The position numbers and the translations under genes are program-made. From an uncultured Bacteroidales bacterium (GTDB lineage Bacteria > Bacteroidota > Bacteroidia > Bacteroidales > F082): 64,000 nt of DNA. Positions 42,965 to 49,646 of the stretch are shown here, in pieces. Under the pieces are notes generated by a model. It ran no database searches. It had not been told where the DNA came from and saw only the letters and a program-made list of their open reading frames with translations. The stretch lies in contig CAJOEZ010000001.1 in NCBI GenBank assembly GCA_905233685.1, positions 93,569 to 157,568 on the forward strand. Reading direction: 5' to 3'. Positions within the stretch are counted from its first letter, which is position 1. Every line of letters begins with the position of its first letter.

Positions 42965-44164
42965 ATGAAAAAGTTTGTATATCTTTGCGGCATGATATTC
43001 CTAAGTATGAACATGATGGCGCAGATTGACTTGAACGACAGAAACTGGGATACGGTATTCTTTGATGATTTCACGGAGATTGGTCGCTATTGGGGAGAGG
43101 ACTGGTTGAGTAAGCCTGTTGAAAAATGGATGGGTTTTCCAGGGTTTGGTGTGACAGATGGACCTGGTTGGTATCAAGTGTATCAATATTCAAACTGTCA
43201 TTTCTGTCCTTCAGAAGGTCAGATGAAACTTGTGTCGGAATACGATTTTGCCAATATAATCCAGACTCATCAGTATAATCTTCCAGGGTGTATGCATAAT
43301 ATTTTTCCCTCTTCTGATAGCTTGTTTTACTTTTCGGGCGAAATAGATGTTTTTAAGGATTTCATGCAGTTTCAATATGGCTATTTCGAAATCCGCTGCA
43401 AGCTACCCAAACATCATGGTGCTCATAGTGGGTTTTGGCTGCAAAATGCCAATTCGAATCCTCCAGATACTTTCTATGAGGAAATTGATATCGTTGAATT
43501 TTCATGGTCTGCGAGTGACACTGCAGCCCATTGGTTGCCTGTCATTAATCCCGAATCCTATTCGACTTATTTAGGCGACCCAAGATATTATTCTACGGCT
43601 ATCAGTCATAATCTGCATGGACAATACGTAGATTATGAAACAGATGTTTATGCCATGGTGTATCCCCATATACCCAATGAGAAGGAGGATATAAACGGGT
43701 GGCACATTTATGCTTGTGAATGGATGCCCGACCATGTGTATTTGTATTTGGACGGAAATTTGGTAAACAGCTATTATGACAAGACGCACATTCCAAAACA
43801 TCATCTGACCTTGAAAACCAACTATGGCATAGACAGATATTACAAAAATAATGGAATCGTTTGGATGGGCTCAGACAATATGATCATTGACTACATCAAG
43901 GTCTATCAACTTCAATGGCAGTGCGATACTGACGAAATAATAACCAATCAAAGCGAATTGAACCATTTTGATTATGCAGTAAAAAAGTCTGTGTCTATCA
44001 TTCCTTCTAATGGTGAAATAACAATAGAAAACACAGATAAGGTTACTTTTAGGGTCACGGATTCTTTTGAGATTAATGGGCCGTTCCAAGTAAAGAACGG
44101 TGCCGAGTTCACAGTAATTAGGCAGGACTGCCCGATAGAAAACAAAAACAAAGTAAACCAATAA
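42965..44164 (+). CDS. Secreted glycoside hydrolase family 16 protein
   Basis: A 399-residue protein with a short signal peptide ending MMAQ (residue 19). The GH16 beta-jelly-roll spans about 25-320, with the catalytic EEIDIVEFSW near residue 175; the two Glu act as nucleophile and acid-base. GYFEIRCKLPKHHGAHSGFW and HIYACEWMPDHVYLYLDG are further family hallmarks. The C-terminal 80 residues lack the usual final sorting signature. It is predicted to cut beta-glucan or a related polysaccharide; the target is not inferable. It is AT-rich relative to the core genes. Confidence 0.88.
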   Translation: MKKFVYLCGMIFLSMNMMAQIDLNDRNWDTVFFDDFTEIGRYWGEDWLSKPVEKWMGFPGFGVTDGPGWYQVYQYSNCHFCPSEGQMKLVSEYDFANIIQTHQYNLPGCMHNIFPSSDSLFYFSGEIDVFKDFMQFQYGYFEIRCKLPKHHGAHSGFWLQNANSNPPDTFYEEIDIVEFSWSASDTAAHWLPVINPESYSTYLGDPRYYSTAISHNLHGQYVDYETDVYAMVYPHIPNEKEDINGWHIYACEWMPDHVYLYLDGNLVNSYYDKTHIPKHHLTLKTNYGIDRYYKNNGIVWMGSDNMIIDYIKVYQLQWQCDTDEIITNQSELNHFDYAVKKSVSIIPSNGEITIENTDKVTFRVTDSFEINGPFQVKNGAEFTVIRQDCPIENKNKVNQ

Positions 44165-44176
44165 TTAAGAAAAACA

Positions 44177-44899
44177 ATGAAAAAGTATTTATCATTATTA
44201 GCGATACTACTATTAGCTGTATTAGACATGAATGCTCAACGGGGCGAAATCTTTTTCACCGACTTTGATCCAGACTCCTGCTTACATGTCCATTTATCGC
44301 ATGAAGAAATGTGTTTTGACTTGAATTATGACGGCATTTCTGATATATGTATGAATTATGTTTTAGGAACCGCTATTGTCGGGTTTGAAATAGTCGCAAA
44401 ACAAGACAATCTTTTACTATGTATTTCAAACAATAATGACACCATTGCTTCTGCCAAAGATTGGAGGAAAGGATGGGGTGAATCTTACCCAGAAGGTTTT
44501 AAGTATATGGGATTTAGGTTAGAAATAGATAGAGATTATTACTATGGATGGTTTAGAACTTACGCGGTTCTTGCAGAACGGAATTGGTATTTTGACAAGT
44601 TCGCTTTCTGTACCATCCCCAACTATCCATTGCGATGGGGACAGACAAACCTTACTGATGTTGAGGAAAACGAAGCCCATCGCATCGCCAAGCTTCATCC
44701 CAACCCCACCACAGGCATCGTCCTCATAGAAAACGTGGAATGTGCAGAAGTGCAGGTTTACAACACCTTGGGCCAAATGTTAAAAACCTCGCAAAACACC
44801 AACCAAGTCAGCTTGGGAGGCCTGCCGCAGGGTGTCTACCTACTGCGCGTCACCACGAAGGACGGCATGGTGTTTTCGGACAAGGTGGTGAAAAACTGA
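44177..44899 (+). CDS. Secreted protein with T9SS type A sorting domain
   Basis: A 240-residue protein with a signal peptide (1-20, MKKYLSLLAILLLAVLDMNA), an uncharacterised beta domain of about 140 residues, and a T9SS sorting tail (HPNPTTGIVLIENVECAEVQ, then QGVYLLRVTTKDGMVFSDK). Export through T9SS is therefore likely. It is the last gene of the operon. A duplicated remnant of the tail follows at 44982-45038. Confidence 0.8.
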   Translation: MKKYLSLLAILLLAVLDMNAQRGEIFFTDFDPDSCLHVHLSHEEMCFDLNYDGISDICMNYVLGTAIVGFEIVAKQDNLLLCISNNNDTIASAKDWRKGWGESYPEGFKYMGFRLEIDRDYYYGWFRTYAVLAERNWYFDKFAFCTIPNYPLRWGQTNLTDVEENEAHRIAKLHPNPTTGIVLIENVECAEVQVYNTLGQMLKTSQNTNQVSLGGLPQGVYLLRVTTKDGMVFSDKVVKN

Positions 44900-44911
44900 A
44901 CGTGGGGTCTT

Positions 44912-44977
44912 GTAGGGCTGTCATACCGTGGCAGCCGCCGGAAAACGGGACGCGGCTACCGTGGTACGACAGCCCTA
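44912..44977. repeat. Long intergenic inverted repeat after the T9SS cargo gene
   Basis: Arms 44912-44937 (GTAGGGCTGTCATACCGTGG, then CAGCCG) and 44952-44977 are complementary with few mismatches, with a 14-base spacer. GTAGGG ends recall the palindromes at 40121 and 52934. Confidence 0.8.
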
Positions 44978-44981
44978 CACG

Positions 44982-45038
44982 ATGCGCGTCACGTTGGAAA
45001 ACGGGAAGGTGTTTTCGGAGAAGGTGGTGAAGGAATAG
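44982..45038 (+). pseudogene. Remnant T9SS tail (last 18 codons)
   Basis: The frame MRVTLENGKVFSEKVVKE followed by TAG closely copies the end of the preceding gene (LRVTTKDGMVFSDKVVKN). It is too short to be a gene. It looks like a duplicated or alternative 3' end separated by the inverted repeat. Confidence 0.5.
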
Positions 45039-45104
45039 AATCCACACTTATTGAGGCACAAAATATTGCGTCTCAATAACGAAGGAAACAAATATGGTTT
45101 ATAA

Positions 45105-45157
45105 GGAAACAAATCTGAAACAAATATTCGTTTTCGATTGGCGTCAGATTTGTTTCC
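45105..45157. repeat. Perfect 14-bp inverted repeat upstream of asd
   Basis: GGAAACAAATCTGA at 45105-45118 and its complement at 45144-45157, with a 25-base loop rich in A and T. The half site GGAAACAAAT occurs once more near 45083. There is no T run, so it is not a simple terminator. Confidence 0.6.
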
Positions 45158-45197
45158 CAATACCGACTCAAAATGTGTTTTGAATCCCATTTATTCC

Positions 45198-45205
45198 TAT
45201 TTTTG
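45198..45205 (+). promoter_or_regulatory. -7 element for asd-ribF
   Basis: TATTTTTG, 26 bases before the ATG at 45232. Confidence 0.5.
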
Positions 45206-45231
45206 CGGCTCAATCAACAAAAACAAGGATA

Positions 45232-46242
45232 ATGAGAATCGCAGTAGTGGGAGCCACGGGTTTAGTTGGCTCGAAGATGCTCCAAGTGCTTGATGAGCAG
45301 CAAGTTCAGATTAACGAGCTGATTGTGGCCGCCTCGGAACGCTCAGTGGGCAAGGAAATCGTGTTTCAAGGAAAAACGCATCGCTTGGTCAGCGTGGAGG
45401 ATGCCATTGTCCAACACCCTGACATTGCCATATTCTCGGCAGGAGCCTCAGCCTCAAGGCAATACGCACCGCGTTTTGCTGAAAACGGCACTTTTGTCAT
45501 CGACAACAGTTCGGCTTGGCGCATGGAGAAAAACGTGCCTTTGGTGGTGCCCGAAATCAACGCCGACACCATCACAACGGAAACTCGCATCATCGCCAAC
45601 CCCAACTGCTCCACCATCCAGATGGTGATGGCCCTCGCCCCGATTCACAAAGCCTTTGGCATCAAGCGCTTAGTGATTGCCACCTACCAAAGCGTGAGCG
45701 GCAGCGGATTGAAAGGAATCAACCAACTCTATCGGGAAGAAAACTCTCAACTCCTAACTCCCAACTCTCAACTAAAAAACGCTTATCCGCACCAGATTTA
45801 CCGCAACGTGCTGCCCCATGGCGGCGACTTCTGCGAAAACGGCTATACCACCGAAGAGGAAAAATTGGTGAATGAAACCCGAAAGATTCTGCGCGACAAC
45901 AATATCGCCATCACCGCCACGGTATGCCGCGTTCCCGTCACAGGCGGCCACAGCGAAGCTGTCAACGTGGAGACAAAACGCCCCTTCGAACTTGACGAGG
46001 TTAGGAAACTTTTGGCAGCCATGCCCGGCGTGGTGGTGCAGGACGACCCGAGCACCAACCTCTACCCCATGCCCATCGAGGCTTTCGACAAGGACGAAGT
46101 CTTTGTGGGCCGCATCCGCCGCGACCTCAGCATCGCCAACGGCCTGAACCTCTGGATTGTCAGCGACAACATCCGCAAGGGTGCCGCCACTAACGCCGTG
46201 CAGATAGCGCAATATATTATCCGTCAGTATTTTAAGAAATGA
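45232..46242 (+). CDS. asd: Aspartate-semialdehyde dehydrogenase
   Basis: A 336-residue enzyme reducing aspartyl phosphate to aspartate semialdehyde in Lys, Met and Thr synthesis. GATGLVGSKMLQVL binds NADP, ANPNCSTIQ near residue 123 holds the catalytic Cys, and RVPVTGGHSEAV near 227 the catalytic His. Residues about 171-181 (NSQLLTPNSQL) are encoded by the same kind of CTCAACTCCTAACTCCC array seen between genes elsewhere. The last four bases overlap ribF. Confidence 0.95.
   Translation: MRIAVVGATGLVGSKMLQVLDEQQVQINELIVAASERSVGKEIVFQGKTHRLVSVEDAIVQHPDIAIFSAGASASRQYAPRFAENGTFVIDNSSAWRMEKNVPLVVPEINADTITTETRIIANPNCSTIQMVMALAPIHKAFGIKRLVIATYQSVSGSGLKGINQLYREENSQLLTPNSQLKNAYPHQIYRNVLPHGGDFCENGYTTEEEKLVNETRKILRDNNIAITATVCRVPVTGGHSEAVNVETKRPFELDEVRKLLAAMPGVVVQDDPSTNLYPMPIEAFDKDEVFVGRIRRDLSIANGLNLWIVSDNIRKGAATNAVQIAQYIIRQYFKK
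45742..45774. repeat. Short-motif array in frame inside asd
   Basis: AACTCTCAACTCCTAACTCC then CAACTCTCAACTA; resembles the intergenic arrays at 2899 and 6620. It encodes NSQLLTPNSQL at a surface-loop position between conserved blocks. Confidence 0.7.
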
Positions 46243-47195
46243 AAATCTTTCACAACATCATAGAAGTCCGCAACATCCCCAACGCCGTGGTCACCATCGG
46301 CACCTTCGACGGGGTACATCTCGGTCATCAGGCCATCTTCAACAAGATGAAAAGCTTGGCACAAACCGTTGGAGGCCAGACGGTTGTAGTTACCTTCAGC
46401 CCGCATCCTCGGCAGGTGCTTAATATCGACAGTTCGAACCTGCGCTTCATCACCACGCCCGAAGACAAGCTCCGAAAATTCGAGGAGTTTGGCATCGACA
46501 ATGTGCTGATTATCAACTTTACGCGGGAATTTTCGCGCACACCTTCTGAGACCTTCATCAAGGACTACCTCATCGATAACCTCAAGCCGGCCTACATCGT
46601 GGTGGGCTACGACCATCATTTCGGCAAGAACCGCATGGGCGACTTCGACCTCCTCACAGACCTGAAAAAGAAATACAATTTCAAGGTGGAACGCATTGCG
46701 GCCCAAGATGTTGAACATATCGCCATCAGCTCCACGAAAATCCGCAACGCCCTCGCTGTAGGCAACGTGAAAAGCGCCAACCGACTTCTCGGCTACACTT
46801 ATTCTGTGATGGGCGAAGTGGTGCGTGGCAACGAAATCGGGCGCACCATCGGTTTCCCGACGGCCAATCTTGATTTGCCGCGCGAATATATGATGTTCAA
46901 CCGGGGCGGCGTGTATGCTTGCTTGGTGGATTATAATGGCCAGACTTACAAGGCGATGGCCAACATCGGGCACCGACCCACCATCGGCGACCGCGCTGAG
47001 GGCGACATGCTCATTGAAGTGAACCTTTTCGGCTTCGACAGCGACCTTTATGGCCAGCAAATCCGTGTGCACTTCATTGATCGTATCCGTGATGAAATAA
47101 AGTTTGAAGGCCTGCCCGAACTGAAAGCCCAACTCGAAATCGACCGCGAAAAGGCCAAAGAGATATTGAACCATTTGCCTGATGGAATCAAATAA
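46239..47195 (+). CDS. ribF: Bifunctional riboflavin kinase / FAD synthetase
   Basis: A 318-residue protein. The N-terminal FAD synthetase domain has TIGTFDGVHLGHQAIF near residue 20 and ISSTKIRNAL near 164. The C-terminal riboflavin kinase has GNEIGRTIGFPTANL near 200 and RGGVYACLVDYNG. It makes FMN and then FAD. It starts inside the last codons of asd, so it is translated from the same message. Confidence 0.95.
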   Translation: MKIFHNIIEVRNIPNAVVTIGTFDGVHLGHQAIFNKMKSLAQTVGGQTVVVTFSPHPRQVLNIDSSNLRFITTPEDKLRKFEEFGIDNVLIINFTREFSRTPSETFIKDYLIDNLKPAYIVVGYDHHFGKNRMGDFDLLTDLKKKYNFKVERIAAQDVEHIAISSTKIRNALAVGNVKSANRLLGYTYSVMGEVVRGNEIGRTIGFPTANLDLPREYMMFNRGGVYACLVDYNGQTYKAMANIGHRPTIGDRAEGDMLIEVNLFGFDSDLYGQQIRVHFIDRIRDEIKFEGLPELKAQLEIDREKAKEILNHLPDGIK

Positions 47196-47200
47196 TTTCC

Positions 47201-47208
47201 TACTTTTG
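47201..47208 (+). promoter_or_regulatory. -7 element for the DHS-like gene
   Basis: TACTTTTG with TTTG at 47174-47177, 23 bases apart. The start codon is 50 bases downstream. Confidence 0.5.
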
Positions 47209-47258
47209 CACCCGAAAGGTAAAATTCAAAATCTGAAATCTGAAATACAACGAAAAAA

Positions 47259-48293
47259 ATGGAGAAAAAAGACCTACTGAAAGACGTTGTCGAACATATC
47301 GACATTAAGAAGTATGACTCAACTGAACTCATCAACGCCATGCGCAAGATGTCGTTCACCTCACGCGACACTGCCCGCGCCGCCGACATCCTCTGCCAAA
47401 TGATTGCGGAGAAAGACTGCACCAACATCCTTACCATCGCCGGTTCCACTTCGGCTGCCGGCTGTATGCAGGTATATGTGGAAATGGTGCGCAACAAGAT
47501 GGTTGACGCCGTGGTCAGCACAGGCGCCAGCATCATCGACATGGACCTCTTCGAAGCCCTCGGCTACAAGCACTACATCGGCACGAAGGAAAACGTCATC
47601 CCCGACACCAAGCTGCGCGAACTCTATATCGACCGCATCTACGACACTTTCATCGACGAGGAAGAGCTACAGGCCTGCGACCAAGCCACCTGCGATGTGG
47701 CCGACACTTTGGAGTGCCGTCCCTACAGCAGCCGCGAGTTCCTCTATGAGGTTGGCAAATGGTTAGCCAACGGTCATGGCGTGAAGAAAGAAAGCCTCAT
47801 CCAGACCTGCTACGAGTGCGGCGTGCCGATTTTCTGCCCCGCTTTCAGCGACAGCAGCGCTGGTTTCGGCATCGGCAAGCACCAGTGGCTCCGCAAGAAA
47901 GCCGGAAAGCCTTACGTCAGCATCGACTCAGTGGCCGACTTCCTTGAACTGACTGAAATCAAGATGAATAGCCCGCAATCTGGTCTGTTTATGGTTGGTG
48001 GCGGTACGCCTAAGAACTTCGCCCAAGACACCGTGGTTTGTGCCGAAATCCTTGGCCATGAAGTTCCCATGCACAAATACGCTATTCAAATCACCGTGGC
48101 CGACGTGCGCGACGGCGCCTGCTCGTCATCAACGCTACTTGAGGCTGGCTCTTGGGGCAAGGTGAGCGAAGAGCTCCAACAGATGGTCTACGCCGAAGGC
48201 ACCACCGTCATTCCCGCTATCGTCAGCTATGCTTACCACAACGCACCTTGGCGTGAGCGCGAGTACAAGAACTGGCAGAAGTTATACAAGTAA
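47259..48293 (+). CDS. Deoxyhypusine synthase-family protein (possible homospermidine-type synthase)
   Basis: A 344-residue protein of the deoxyhypusine synthase fold. Motifs: AGSTSAAGCMQVY near 68, STGASIIDMDLFEALG near 87, FMVGGGTPKNF near 246, and a late SWGKVSEE near 295 that holds the Lys corresponding to the covalent-intermediate Lys of the eukaryotic enzyme. Bacteria lack eIF5A, so the substrate is not eIF5A. Known bacterial relatives make homospermidine or carboxyspermidine-related polyamines. An arginase-fold gene follows about 167 bases later on the same strand. Confidence 0.8.
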   Translation: MEKKDLLKDVVEHIDIKKYDSTELINAMRKMSFTSRDTARAADILCQMIAEKDCTNILTIAGSTSAAGCMQVYVEMVRNKMVDAVVSTGASIIDMDLFEALGYKHYIGTKENVIPDTKLRELYIDRIYDTFIDEEELQACDQATCDVADTLECRPYSSREFLYEVGKWLANGHGVKKESLIQTCYECGVPIFCPAFSDSSAGFGIGKHQWLRKKAGKPYVSIDSVADFLELTEIKMNSPQSGLFMVGGGTPKNFAQDTVVCAEILGHEVPMHKYAIQITVADVRDGACSSSTLLEAGSWGKVSEELQQMVYAEGTTVIPAIVSYAYHNAPWREREYKNWQKLYK

Positions 48294-48329
48294 TCCACAA
48301 TAGTGTGGGATACACTGTACTCAACCCTT

Positions 48330-48423
48330 AACCGTCATGGCGGAGGAACATCCGCCATCTCCTATGCGCGAAGACATACTCTTTACGCTTGGGAGATTGC
48401 GGGTCAAGCCCGCAATGACGGTT
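48330..48423. repeat. 94-bp composite palindromic element between DHS-like and arginase-like genes
   Basis: Ends are inverted repeats AACCGTCAT and ATGACGGTT. Inside are two hairpins, ATGGCGGA GGAACA TCCGCCAT and ATTGCGGG TCAAG CCCGCAAT. It occupies most of the gap between the two genes, and a spurious ORF start lies inside it. Confidence 0.82.
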
Positions 48424-48459
48424 AGAGGTGAGTTTATTCCCCCGTTTAAAAGCACACTA

Positions 48460-49635
48460 ATGGACATCAGCATCTTCCTTGAGCCCGTTCCTCAAAAGTG
48501 TTTCAGCGAACCGTTCCGTCCGGGCAAAAACACTTTGGGCGAAACCATCACCATCTTTCGTTCGGAAGACGAATTCCCCAACCTCGAAAATGTACAATTG
48601 GCCCTTTTGGGCGTCAAGGAAGAGCGTGGCGCTGTCGACAACAAGGGCTGCGCTGACGGCGTTGACCTTGTCCGCAAGGCTCTTTACCAACTCTTCGACC
48701 ACTGGCCGCAACTCAACATCATTGATTTAGGCAACATAAAAGTCGGGAAGGAAATCAACGATACATATTTTGCTTTCAATCAGGTACTTACAGAGCTTCT
48801 GAAGAACAAAATCGTGCCCATCGTCATCGGGGCGGGACAAGACCTTACCTACACAATGTATCAGGTGTACGAGCCGACAGGTAAGCTCATCAATATCGCC
48901 GCCGTCGACCCGATGTTTGACATTGGCAATGACCAAGAAGCCCTCAACTCGCACTCCTATCTCAGCCATATTATCCTGCAACAACCCAATTTCCTGTTCA
49001 ACTTCACCAACATCGGCTATCAATCGTATTACGTTGATACAGAGAATATTGAACTAATGAAACAACTGCTTTTCGATGCTTATCGTTTAGGCAGCGTGCG
49101 GGACAACATCGAACTGACCGAGCCGCTTATCCGCAACGCCAATCTGCTGAGTTTCGACATCGCCGCCGTCCGTGCCGCCGATGCACCAGGCGTGAGAAAC
49201 GCCTCGCCCAACGGCTTCAACGGCGAGGAAGCCTGCCGCATGACGCGCTATGCCGGACTGAGCTTCAAACTCTCGTCCATCGGTTTCTTCGAGTACAACC
49301 CGCACTACGACATCAACTCGCGCACGGCGAATCTTATCGCCGAGATGATTTGGTACTTCATCGAAGGCTTCTCGAACCGCCAAGACGACATCCCGACCTT
49401 GGAGAGCACCGACTTCAAGCGTTACAATGTGCAAATCGGTGAGGGTCAGACTGATGTGGTGTTCCTTTGCCACAAGATTTCTGGCAAGTGGTGGATGGAC
49501 ATGTCGTTCCTGCAAAATGACGACCAACGTCTTGAACGTCATCATTACATCCCCTGTTCGAAGGAAGACTATGACCAAGCCATGCACAACGAGCTGCCCG
49601 ACAAATGGTGGCAGTTTTACCAAAAGCTGATGTAA
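48460..49635 (+). CDS. Arginase/ureohydrolase-fold protein with altered metal site
   Basis: A 391-residue protein. The start is placed at ATG 48460 (MDISIFLEPVPQ), since the longer frame from 48337 lies in a palindromic repeat. Arginase-fold landmarks are recognisable, but the ligands differ. IGAGQDLTY replaces GGDHS, AVDPMFDIG replaces the DAHxD motif, and SFDIAAVRAADAPG replaces SxDxDxxDP. It may therefore be a non-catalytic or differently active member of the family. It follows the DHS-like gene; together they may act in polyamine metabolism. Catalysis should not be assumed. Confidence 0.75.
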   Translation: MDISIFLEPVPQKCFSEPFRPGKNTLGETITIFRSEDEFPNLENVQLALLGVKEERGAVDNKGCADGVDLVRKALYQLFDHWPQLNIIDLGNIKVGKEINDTYFAFNQVLTELLKNKIVPIVIGAGQDLTYTMYQVYEPTGKLINIAAVDPMFDIGNDQEALNSHSYLSHIILQQPNFLFNFTNIGYQSYYVDTENIELMKQLLFDAYRLGSVRDNIELTEPLIRNANLLSFDIAAVRAADAPGVRNASPNGFNGEEACRMTRYAGLSFKLSSIGFFEYNPHYDINSRTANLIAEMIWYFIEGFSNRQDDIPTLESTDFKRYNVQIGEGQTDVVFLCHKISGKWWMDMSFLQNDDQRLERHHYIPCSKEDYDQAMHNELPDKWWQFYQKLM

Positions 49636-49646
49636 TTCATTCTTTT

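Noticed and set aside
44740..45030. A 96-codon frame over the T9SS cargo end
   Set aside because: It is out of frame with the cargo gene; only the short tail in another frame (44982-45038) shows similarity.
48337..48459. N-terminal extension of the arginase-fold gene (MAEEHPPSP start)
   Set aside because: The extension is coded entirely by a palindromic repeat plus spacer; the sensible protein begins at ATG 48460.
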